Source of the DNA: DASVXQ01 sp046727955
Lineage (GTDB): Bacteria > Actinomycetota > CALGFH01
Length of the DNA stretch: 30,564 nucleotides
Assembly (NCBI GenBank): GCA_046727955.1
Contig: JBKPDO010000428.1
Location: 1-30,564, forward strand
Reading direction: 5' to 3'
The notes under the pieces were generated by a model, which was not told the DNA's origin, ran no database searches, and saw only the letters and a list, made by a program, of their open reading frames with translations. Positions 13,735 to 20,243 of the stretch are shown piece after piece; positions within the stretch are counted from its first letter, which is position 1, and every line of letters begins with the position of its first letter. The translations under genes were made by a program, and so were the position numbers.

Positions 13735-14102
13735 GCGCAAGCCGCGTAGCGCCGGCCGGCCAGGTCGAGGTCGAGCCGTGGCACGGCGCCCGGGCCCTGC
13801 CCGCCGGACCCTGGCGCGACGGGCACGAGTGGATGGCCCGGGCCGCCTGCCGCGCCGCCGACATGGACCCCCACTGGTTCACCGTCGACAAGGACGCCCC
13901 CGGCGTCGGCGAGCTGCTCGCCCGGGCCAAACGGGTCTGCCAGGTGTGCCCGGTCAGGTTGTGGTGCCGCATCCACGCCGATGAGACCGGCGAGTACGGC
14001 GTGTACGCCGCCGAAACCTACAGCGAGCGCCTGCGCCGCCAGGCACGCTGGCGCCAGGCCGCCGCCGAGCTCCAGGCCGCCGAACCGGCGGTGGTCGCGT
14101 GA
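13731..14102 (+). CDS. WhiB-like iron-sulfur regulator 2, 123 aa
   Basis: Cysteines at 40, 70, 73 and 79 (AACRAADMDPHWF, then AKRVCQVCPVRLWC) follow the WhiB spacing. The turn after the cluster reads EYGVYAAET instead of GVWGG, then YSERLRRQARWRQ as a basic tail. The N-terminal extension of about 30 residues is longer than in the first WhiB-like protein. It is GTGA-coupled to the gene before and to the methylase after. By family it should hold a [4Fe-4S] cluster and interact with a sigma factor; the altered turn may change that. Confidence 0.85.
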   Translation: MSASRVAPAGQVEVEPWHGARALPAGPWRDGHEWMARAACRAADMDPHWFTVDKDAPGVGELLARAKRVCQVCPVRLWCRIHADETGEYGVYAAETYSERLRRQARWRQAAAELQAAEPAVVA

Positions 14103-14980
14103 GGCCGCCGACGCAGTACTTCGGCGCCAAGGGCCGCCTCGCCCCCTGGATCGCGTCGCTGCTGCCCGAGCACCGCACCTACGTGGAGCCGCTTGGTGGC
14201 AGCGCGGCGGTGCTGTTCGCCAAGCCTCCCTCGCCGACCGAGGTCATCAACGACCGTGACGGTGACCTGGTCCGCCTGTTCCGCGTGCTGCGTGACCACG
14301 GGCCCGAGCTGGCCCGGGCGCTGCGGCTCACCCCCTACGCTCGCGCCGAGCTTCGCGCCGCCACCCTCGATGACCCTGGCCTGGACGAGCTCGAGCGGGC
14401 CCGGCGCGTGTTCGTGCGCCTCAACATGAGCATCAGCAGGACCCTGGGCCGCCAACGCGGCTTCGCCGCGGCGTTCAACACCAACGGCGCCGACCACGCC
14501 CACAAGTTCGCCAGCCTGGTCGACCACCTGGACGCCGCCGCCGAGCGGCTGCGCCGGGTGATCATCGAGGACCGCCCTGCGCTCGAGGTGATCGCCAAGT
14601 ACGGCGCGCCGAACGCGGCCATCTACTGCGACCCGCCCTACCTGGCCACCGTCCGCAGCGCGCTGGCCAAGCGCCGCGGCGCTGACTACGCCTGCGAGTA
14701 CGCCACCCAGGCCGAGCACCGCGAGCTCGCCAGGGCCCTGCATGCCAGCCCCGCCGCGGTGCTCATCTCCGGCTATCCCAGCCCGCTGTACGAGGACCTG
14801 TACGCCGGCTGGTGGCGCATCGAACGCGTAGTCGATAAGCCCAGCTCGCTCACCTCTGGTGGCCGCGCCGCCCGCGGCGTCGAGGTCATCTGGTCCAACC
14901 GGCCGCTGCGCCAGCAGCTGCACCTGCTCGACGGCCAGCCGGCCGCCGTCCCGATCGTGGAAGGAGCCCACCAGCCGTGA
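14099..14980 (+). CDS. D12-class DNA adenine methyltransferase, 293 aa
   Basis: Dam-type N6-adenine methylase that would transfer methyl from S-adenosylmethionine. It has the N-terminal YFGAKGRLAPWI block, the SAM-binding YVEPLGGSAAVLF, catalytic DPPY at 178-181, and a late LISGYPSPLYEDLY segment. The length is normal for the family. It starts GTGA-coupled after WhiB 2 and ends GTGA-coupled to a tiny ORF. No restriction endonuclease is nearby, so it is an orphan methylase, which could protect the element from restriction or mark its replication origin. The target sequence cannot be deduced. Confidence 0.88.
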   Translation: MRPPTQYFGAKGRLAPWIASLLPEHRTYVEPLGGSAAVLFAKPPSPTEVINDRDGDLVRLFRVLRDHGPELARALRLTPYARAELRAATLDDPGLDELERARRVFVRLNMSISRTLGRQRGFAAAFNTNGADHAHKFASLVDHLDAAAERLRRVIIEDRPALEVIAKYGAPNAAIYCDPPYLATVRSALAKRRGADYACEYATQAEHRELARALHASPAAVLISGYPSPLYEDLYAGWWRIERVVDKPSSLTSGGRAARGVEVIWSNRPLRQQLHLLDGQPAAVPIVEGAHQP

Positions 14981-15144
14981 CCCTGCCGGTCCCCACCTCC
15001 GACCACATTGACCCCCCGCACTCATCCACGAAATCTACAGAATCCACGAAAACCCTCGCCGAGCGGGTTTCTGTGGATTCCGTGGATTCTGTGGAGCCCA
15101 ACCAGACCGGCCGATGCCCCATCGCCAGGGGTTGTGCGCGGTGA
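14977..15144 (+). CDS. tiny ORF carrying the first 9-bp repeat array, 55 aa
   Basis: A GTG at 14977 overlaps the methylase stop, and the TGA at 15142-15144 overlaps the GTG (15141) of the DnaB_N gene, so the ORF is start/stop coupled on both sides like its neighbours. The peptide starts VTLPVPTSDHIDPPHSSTKS and includes TESTKT and VSVDSVDSVEP, closely matching the C-terminus of the following protein (STESTET, LSVDSVDSVDP). No domain is recognisable. It may be a real small protein, or just a translated path across a DNA or RNA element. Confidence 0.5.
   Translation: MTLPVPTSDHIDPPHSSTKSTESTKTLAERVSVDSVDSVEPNQTGRCPIARGCAR
15025..15095. repeat. inverted array of 9-bp repeats, copy 1 (31-bp arms)
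   Basis: The left arm is ATCCACGAA-ATCTACAGA-ATCCACGAA (15024-15050) plus AACCC. The right arm is GGGTT followed by units close to TCTGTGGAT. Arms 15025-15055 and 15065-15095 pair with only about three mismatches and three G-U pairs, around a 9-nt loop. The units resemble DnaA boxes (ATCCACA core). A matching array closes the next gene at 17120-17192. Candidate origin, RNA hairpin or mobile palindrome. Confidence 0.75.
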
Positions 15145-17213
15145 CCCGTCCCCGCCTGCGCCCGGTCCCCGACCTCGACGCCCAGGCGCCGCCGCACAAC
15201 CTGGAGGCCGAACAGGCCGTGCTCGGCGCGATCCTGGCCGCGGGCCACATCCCCGTCGAGGTCCTCGCCCTGGTCGAGGAGGCCGACTTCTACCGGCCCG
15301 CCCACCGCGTCATCTGGCGCGCCATCGGGCGGCTGGCCGACCGTGGCGAGCCGATCGACCCGGTCACCGTGCTGGGGGAGCTGCAGGACTCCGGCGAGCT
15401 GGACGACGTCGGCGGCGGCCCCTACCTGCACACCCTCGTCGCCAGCGTGCCGGCCGTGGCCAACGCCGCCCACTACGCCCGCCTGGTCGCCGACGCCGCC
15501 CACGCCCGCCGCGTCAACGACCTTGGCGTGCGCCTGGCGCATCTGCCCCCAGACGCCGACCCGGCAGAGCTGGCCCACCTTGCCGCCGAGCTCGCCAAGG
15601 CCACCACCACAGCGGCCGGCGCTGGCCCGCGCGGCTGGGCGCTGCCCACCCCCCTTGGCGTGGGCAGCGCCCTGCCCGCCTTCCCTGTCGAGGTGCTGCC
15701 CCAGTGGCTTGGCCAGTACGTCACCGCGGTCGCCACCGCCACCCAAACCCCACCCGACCTTGGCGGCATGCTCGCCCTGGCCACCCTCGCCGCCGGCGCC
15801 GCCGGCGCGGTCGAGATCGAAGCTCGCGCGGGCTGGCGGGAGCCGTTGTGTGTGTTCGTCGCGGTCGGCATGGACGCCGGCGCCCGCAAAAGCGGGGTGT
15901 TCACCGCCCTCACCCGCCCGCTGGCCGACTTCGAACGCGAGCAGGCCACCGCCGCGCTGCCGGCGATCACCGAGCAGGCCACGCTGCGGCGCATCGCCGA
16001 ACAGGCCGCCGCCCACGCCGAAGCCGCCGCCAGCAAGGCCCCGCCCGAGCTGGCCGACGAACGCAAGGCGGAGGCGATCGCCCGTGCCGCCGACGCCGCC
16101 AACCTGACCGTGCCGCCGGTGCCGCGCTGGCTGGTCGACGACGCCACCCCCGAGGCCCTGGCCGGGCTGCTCGCGGCCCACGGCCGCATCGCCCTGCTGT
16201 CGCCGGAGGGTGACGTGTTCGACCAGATGGCCGGCCGCTACAACCCCACCGCCGGGCCCAACCTCGGCGTGTACCTCAAAGGCCACGCCGGCGACCTGCT
16301 CAAGGTCGACCGCCGCGGCCGCCCACCCGAATACGTCGAACGGCCGTGTCTCACGATCGGGATCACCGTGCAGCCCGAGGTCCTGCAGGGCCTGGCCGAG
16401 CGGCCCAGCTTCCGCGGCCGCGGCCTGCTCGCCCGCTTCCTCTACAGCCTGCCTCCAAGCCTGGTCGGCTACCGCCAGCCCGGCGCCCCACCCGTCCCGC
16501 CGGCGCTGGCCAACCGCTACGCCGTCGAGCTGCACACCCTGGCCGCCAGCCTCACCACCCCCGCCAGCCTCGCCGGCGACGGCCCCACCATCCTCACCCT
16601 CGACCCCACCGCCGGCGAGCTGCTGCTGGACTTCGAACGCCGCCTGGAACCCCGCCTTGCCCCGGGCACCGGCGACCTTGGCCATCTTGCCGGCTGGGCC
16701 GCCAAGCTCACCGGCGCCACCTGCCGCATCGCCGGCCTGCTCCACCTGGCCCACCACCTGCGCGACGGCTGGGCCCGCCCCATCACCGCCGACACCCTCA
16801 CCGGCGCGATCCGGCTGGCCGGCTACCTGGTCGAGCACGCCCTAGCCACCTTCGACCTGATGGGCGCCGACCCCCGCACCGACGACGCCCGCTGGCTGCT
16901 GGAGTGGATCCAGCGCACCGGCCGCGAGCAGTTCACCCGCCGTGACGCCCACCAGGCCGCCCCCCGCGGCCGCTTCCGCAAGGCCGCCGACCTGGACCCA
17001 CCGCTGGCACTGCTCGAAGAGCACGGCTACCTCCGCCGCGCCGATCCCGAACCCTCCCGCGACCCGCATGGCCGCGGCCGGCCACCCTCTCCGCGCTTCC
17101 TGGTCAACCCCCTGCCCCCGTCGACACAATCCACAGAATCGACAGAAACCCCCATTGGGCACCTTTCTGTGGATTCTGTGGATTCTGTGGACCCATCCGG
17201 CACGGCGCCATGA
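15141..17213 (+). CDS. DnaB N-terminal domain fused to DUF3987 (replication-type helicase-like protein), 690 aa
   Basis: Residues about 12-110 match the DnaB helicase N-terminal domain (PPHNLEAEQAVLGAIL, YRPAHRVIWRAI, ELDDVGGGPYLHTL). From about 175 the DUF3987 region follows, with FVAVGMDAGARKSGVFTAL as P-loop-like element (K250, S251), LLSPEGDVFDQMAGRYN, ITVQPEVLQGLAERPSFRGR and GRGLLARFLYSLP. The C-terminal 100 residues look like a winged helix (RRDAHQAAPRGRFRKAADLD) and then the repeat-coded tail. Proteins of this type occur on plasmids, satellites and prophages and are thought to assist replication. The GTG at 15141 is coupled to the upstream tiny ORF; ATG 15114 is an alternative without a good ribosome-binding site. 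Confidence 0.75.
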   Translation: MTRPRLRPVPDLDAQAPPHNLEAEQAVLGAILAAGHIPVEVLALVEEADFYRPAHRVIWRAIGRLADRGEPIDPVTVLGELQDSGELDDVGGGPYLHTLVASVPAVANAAHYARLVADAAHARRVNDLGVRLAHLPPDADPAELAHLAAELAKATTTAAGAGPRGWALPTPLGVGSALPAFPVEVLPQWLGQYVTAVATATQTPPDLGGMLALATLAAGAAGAVEIEARAGWREPLCVFVAVGMDAGARKSGVFTALTRPLADFEREQATAALPAITEQATLRRIAEQAAAHAEAAASKAPPELADERKAEAIARAADAANLTVPPVPRWLVDDATPEALAGLLAAHGRIALLSPEGDVFDQMAGRYNPTAGPNLGVYLKGHAGDLLKVDRRGRPPEYVERPCLTIGITVQPEVLQGLAERPSFRGRGLLARFLYSLPPSLVGYRQPGAPPVPPALANRYAVELHTLAASLTTPASLAGDGPTILTLDPTAGELLLDFERRLEPRLAPGTGDLGHLAGWAAKLTGATCRIAGLLHLAHHLRDGWARPITADTLTGAIRLAGYLVEHALATFDLMGADPRTDDARWLLEWIQRTGREQFTRRDAHQAAPRGRFRKAADLDPPLALLEEHGYLRRADPEPSRDPHGRGRPPSPRFLVNPLPPSTQSTESTETPIGHLSVDSVDSVDPSGTAP
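17120..17192. repeat. inverted array of 9-bp repeats, copy 2 (29-bp arms)
   Basis: The left arm holds ATCCACAGA and ATCGACAGA; the right arm is TCTGTGGAT twice and TCTGTGGAC. Arms 17120-17148 and 17164-17192 pair with about three mismatches around a 15-nt loop that contains CCCATTGGG. It lies in frame within the last codons of the DnaB_N-DUF3987 gene, coding STQSTESTET and SVDSVDSVDP. Same design and frame as the array at 15025-15095. Confidence 0.75.
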
Positions 17214-18145
17214 CCAGTTCCATGCTGGCGAACTCCCTCGACCGCGACGGCCACCGGCTCGGCTGGGCCGACCGCACCCCCCGGAGCTCGGCGATGACCG
17301 CCCAACGCGCTGCCGCGGCGGCGGCCATGCGACACGCCCCGCGGCCACGGCCCGCCAACCCGGCCCGAGTGATGTGTAAAACGGAAACCGGCCACTGGAG
17401 AGCCGCTGAGGGCCGCAACCCCGGGCGGCCGACCGAGAGAACCCTCGACCCGCCTTCGCTGCGCCCGCTGGCCCGCTTCCATCGCAGCCAACGGGCCATC
17501 CGACCCACCCGAGAGGCGCTCGGCTCCGAGCAGCTGCGCCAGCAGCTGCTCGTGCGGATCTGCATGGGCCTGGAAGACCCCAAAGACGCCGACCTGATCT
17601 TCGCTAGCGGTGCCGCCCGCCACGGCTGGGACCCCCAGCTGCTGGATGCGCCCGGCAAGTTCTTCCTGCGCGCCCCAAACCAAGGCCTGGCCATGCCGAA
17701 GCTCGCCCGCGCGTTCTTCGTCGCTGACGAGCTCGCCCACCAACTGGCCGCCACCTATGCCCACCAGGCCACCCCGCTGGACACCCTGTCGCAGCAGGCC
17801 GCCGACCGCTCTACCCGCCCCCGCCCTTGCGCTGCCGCCCATTCGTCGGTCACCGACCGTGACCGTCCACCCGAAAGGAGTTCGCCCGTAGCCGACCCGT
17901 TGACCCAAGCCCCCACCTACCTCGCCCCCCTGGTCGCCGACCGCCAGCGCCGCGGCACCCACACCGCACCCGAGCACCTCGAGGCCGCCGCCGCGCTCCT
18001 AGTCGACCTGTGGGCAGCGGCCGCCCGCCACGGCATCACCCCCGACCACCACGTCTGGAGCTTCCACCTGCCTCGCGCCGCCCTCGACACCATCACCGCC
18101 GCCCGGAAGCGGCGCCACGCTGACCGAGCCCGGGCGGGGAGGTAG
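17210..18145 (+). CDS. possible C-terminal remnant of an FtsK/TraB-type DNA translocase, 311 aa
   Basis: ATGA-coupled to the gene before. Residues 105-190 (LRQQLLVRICMGLEDPKDAD, SGAARHGWDPQLLDAPGKFF, LAMPKLARAFFVADELAHQL) look like the final part of the motor domain of FtsK/SpoIIIE-type translocases of actinobacterial integrative elements, where R...D.I...GAA..GW precedes a beta hairpin. Walker A and B parts are absent; the first 100 residues are low-complexity. So the gene is probably the stump left by a deletion. The last 85 residues (after residue 226) form a separate helical piece preceded by an internal AAAGGAG (17874-17880), but the codon at the right distance is GTA (17888). The family call rests on memory of the pattern. 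Confidence 0.45.
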   Translation: MTSSMLANSLDRDGHRLGWADRTPRSSAMTAQRAAAAAAMRHAPRPRPANPARVMCKTETGHWRAAEGRNPGRPTERTLDPPSLRPLARFHRSQRAIRPTREALGSEQLRQQLLVRICMGLEDPKDADLIFASGAARHGWDPQLLDAPGKFFLRAPNQGLAMPKLARAFFVADELAHQLAATYAHQATPLDTLSQQAADRSTRPRPCAAAHSSVTDRDRPPERSSPVADPLTQAPTYLAPLVADRQRRGTHTAPEHLEAAAALLVDLWAAAARHGITPDHHVWSFHLPRAALDTITAARKRRHADRARAGR

Positions 18146-18153
18146 CTGGACCA

Positions 18154-19653
18154 GTGGCATCAGCGGGCATGCTCAAGCGCCTCAGCCGCCGGACCGGTCG
18201 GGTGTCCTGGGAGGTCTGGTGGCGCCTGGACGACGGGTCCCGGGGCAGCAAGACGGTCCGGACCAAGGACGAGGCTCGTGATCTCGTCACCGCCAAGCGG
18301 CTGGCGATCATGCAGGGCACGCTGGCAGGCCATCAGCGCGGCAAGCTGCCGTTCAGCCACTGGGCCGACGAATGGTGGGCCTTATGGTCATCCGAGCCGG
18401 ACCGCAGCCCGGCCACGTTGGAGACCACCGAAAGCCAGCTCCGCAACCACGTGCGGCCGTTCTTCGAGCGCAACCAGGTGCGCGCCATCACCTCGACGCT
18501 GGTGCGCAAGTGGCAAAACCAGCTCCGCGCCCACCTCGGGTATGCCAGCGTGATGGCCTGCCGGTCGATCCTGTTCCGCATCCTGCAGTTCGCGGAGGAC
18601 GACGGCGCGATCCCGCTCAACCCGATGCGCAAGGTGCCCGCGCCGAAGCGGCCGGTTGACCCGGAGGTGGTCTTCGGCGCCGCCAAGCGGCGCGCGCCCT
18701 CGCCGGAGGAGGCCGGGCAGCTTCTCGCTGGCTTTCCCGGGTTCTGGTGGGATCACGTCATCACGCTGCTGGGCACCGGGATGCGCTTCGGGGAGCTCGC
18801 CGGTCTGCGCCGGCGCCGCGTGGACCTGCGCCGCAGCGTCATCCAGGTGATCGAGGTGCGTTACCAGGCCGGCAGGTTCGGCAGCGGCTTCAAGGGGCAG
18901 CCCAAGAGTCCGGCGGGCATCCGTGAGATCCCGCTTGCCCGCCAGGTGGTCGAGGCGATCCGCCGGCAGCTCCCGCTCGGCAACGCTCCGGAGGATCTTG
19001 TCTTCACCGGCCCAGGTGGCGGCCCGGGTCGCCGCGGCGGGGCGGGCGTCAAGCACGGCAGCCGCACAGTGCTGTCCCGCGACAACTTCCGCCGCCTGTA
19101 CCTGCAGGCGGTGGTCCGAACCGCCGACCCGGCGACATCCTTGAGTCAGACGGACTGGCGCGTGCTCCGAGCGCTCCGGTCCACAAACGGCCAGACCGCC
19201 GCCGAGCTGACCGCCCGGCTTGCCGCTGGCCGGCGCGGGCTGCGGCCCGCCACGGTCGCCGCGGCGCTCGCGCGGCTTGCGCAGGCAGGCCATGCGACTA
19301 CGCACGGCAGCGACCCGCGCCGCTGGTCAGCGGTAGCCATGGCTTCCGGGCCGCTGGACCACCTCGAGCTGAGCGGCCCGCATGACCTGCGCCACACGTT
19401 CGCCACCTGGCTGGAGGAAGACGGCATCCCCGCCCGCGTGATCGACGAGCTCATGGGCCACGCCGGGGGGCGGCGCGCCGAGCACGGCAGCGCCATCGGG
19501 CGGACCTACCGCGAGACCACCCCGGAGATGCTGACCCGGATCCTCGCCGGCATCGAGCGGCGCCTCGGCGTCGTCCTTGAGGTCGCCCGCAAGACCCGAG
19601 AGGCCGCTGCCCGGGCGTCCGCGAAGAGCGACGAAGCTGCGCACGCACCATGA
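18154..19653 (+). CDS. int: tyrosine recombinase (integrase) with an internal winged-helix-like insertion, 499 aa
   Basis: The N-terminal SAM-like core-binding domain lies at about 60-165 (WADEWWALWSSEPDRSPATL, RSILFRILQFAEDDGAIPLN). Catalytic residues are R211 (TGMRFGELAGL), H410 and R413 (HDLRHTFATWL), H436 (MGHAG) and Y452 (RTYRETT). Residues about 330-395 (TDWRVLRALRSTNGQTAAEL, then ATVAAALARLAQAGHATTHG) form a MarR-like winged helix inserted between the first Arg and the HxxR box, unusual for this family. It starts at GTG 18154 with GGGGAGG upstream. It ends 110 bp from the 3' end of tRNA-Ala, as expected for an element integrated there. It is the last gene of the operon. Confidence 0.93.
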   Translation: MASAGMLKRLSRRTGRVSWEVWWRLDDGSRGSKTVRTKDEARDLVTAKRLAIMQGTLAGHQRGKLPFSHWADEWWALWSSEPDRSPATLETTESQLRNHVRPFFERNQVRAITSTLVRKWQNQLRAHLGYASVMACRSILFRILQFAEDDGAIPLNPMRKVPAPKRPVDPEVVFGAAKRRAPSPEEAGQLLAGFPGFWWDHVITLLGTGMRFGELAGLRRRRVDLRRSVIQVIEVRYQAGRFGSGFKGQPKSPAGIREIPLARQVVEAIRRQLPLGNAPEDLVFTGPGGGPGRRGGAGVKHGSRTVLSRDNFRRLYLQAVVRTADPATSLSQTDWRVLRALRSTNGQTAAELTARLAAGRRGLRPATVAAALARLAQAGHATTHGSDPRRWSAVAMASGPLDHLELSGPHDLRHTFATWLEEDGIPARVIDELMGHAGGRRAEHGSAIGRTYRETTPEMLTRILAGIERRLGVVLEVARKTREAAARASAKSDEAAHAP

Positions 19654-19658
19654 CGTGA

Positions 19659-19716
19659 CGGGAAATTGTCGGGAAATGCGCTCCAGCGAAGCAAGCAGCC
19701 GTCTCGCAGCCGCCTC
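19659..19716. repeat. two pairs of 11-bp direct repeats near the att region
   Basis: CGGGAAATTGT (19659-19669) is followed by CGGGAAATGCG (19670-19680), and GCAGCCGTCTC (19695-19705) by GCAGCCGCCTC (19706-19716). Both pairs have an 11-bp period and lie between int and the tRNA 3' end, where integrase arm-type and excisionase sites are usually found. Binding is inferred. Confidence 0.4.
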
Positions 19717-19762
19717 GTCAGAGGACGGAAACGACCTGGTGAGGTGGGATATCGGTGAGGAG

Positions 19763-19835
19763 TGGAGCTGAGGGGATTTGAACCCCTGACCCCTTGCATG
19801 CCATGCAAGTGCTCTGCCAGCTGAGCTACAGCCCC
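19763..19835 (-). tRNA. tRNA-Ala (anticodon GGC)
   Basis: On the minus strand the sequence folds into a full cloverleaf. The acceptor GGGGCTG pairs with CAGCTCC (one G-U), the anticodon arm is CTTGC-ATGGCAT-GCAAG with anticodon GGC, the T arm is AGGGG-TTCAAAT-CCCCT, and the discriminator is A (19763). CCA is not encoded. Its 3' end faces the integrase and is the likely attachment site of the element. No second copy of the 3' half is seen elsewhere in the window. Confidence 0.95.
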
Positions 19836-19847
19836 TGAGGCTCGCTG

Positions 19848-19877
19848 AATATAGCGAGCGGTGGCGGATGCTGCAAA
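19848..19877 (-). promoter_or_regulatory. promoter of tRNA-Ala
   Basis: On the minus strand TTTGCA (19877-19872) and TATATT (19853-19848) are spaced by 18 bp, with the tRNA 5' end 13 nt beyond. The -10 lies in the loop of a small perfect hairpin, CTCGCT (19841-19846) / AGCGAG (19853-19858). Confidence 0.55.
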
Positions 19878-19917
19878 GGTCGGTGGCGATCGACACCTCA
19901 TGGTTGGGTGGTCTGTG

Positions 19918-20085
19918 TCAGCGGATGTGGAGATCGACCCCCAGCAGGATCAGGAACCAGAGGAAGATCGCCAGGAGGGCCTGGAGCACGTTCTTGAGGA
20001 GGGACACCGTGATGTAGTGGCGCGTCCAGGCGATGTAGATTCCGACGCCGACATAGATCAGACCAAGCACGCTGAAGCGTCGCAC
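19918..20085 (-). CDS. small two-helix membrane protein, 55 aa
   Basis: Two hydrophobic helices (FSVLGLIYVGVGIYIAW and LLKNVLQALLAIFLWFLILL) joined by TRHYITVS. Small proteins of this pattern are common, unnamed actinobacterial membrane proteins. I chose GTG 20085 (VRRFSVLGL) because relatives, from memory, start close to the first helix, and a GGGAG lies 12 nt upstream; ATG 20127 and 20169 would add an unlikely leader. It lies between rsfS and tRNA-Ala, in the rsfS direction. Confidence 0.6.
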   Translation of the reverse strand: MRRFSVLGLIYVGVGIYIAWTRHYITVSLLKNVLQALLAIFLWFLILLGVDLHIR

Positions 20086-20185
20086 GGGAGCCCGACTCCC
20101 TTCATCCCCCCTTGGCCCGATATGCATGGACAACGAGGGTTTGCCCCGCGTACTGGGGCCGCAAACCAAGCAGCGGAGGGCCCGC

Positions 20186-20243
20186 GCAGGCCGTGCGACG
20201 CGCAGGCCGTGCGAGCTCAGGCCGTGCGAGCTCAGGCTGTGAC
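20186..20243. repeat. 15-16-bp tandem repeat at the 3' end of rsfS
   Basis: CAGGCCGTGCGA occurs at about 20187, 20203 and 20218 with a degenerate fourth unit (CAGGCTGTGA) at 20233 that includes the rsfS stop codon. Local slippage of the gene end is the simplest origin. It may affect 3' end formation of the mRNA. Confidence 0.65.

Noticed and set aside
14886..16838. 650-aa minus-strand ORF opposite the DnaB_N-DUF3987 gene
   Set aside because: Gly/Gln/Val-rich shadow sequence with no domain; the plus strand encodes recognisable domains.
17027..17977. Minus-strand ORF encoding STESTEST and SVDSVD peptides
   Set aside because: The peptide arises because the DNA array is palindromic; the remainder has no gene-like features.
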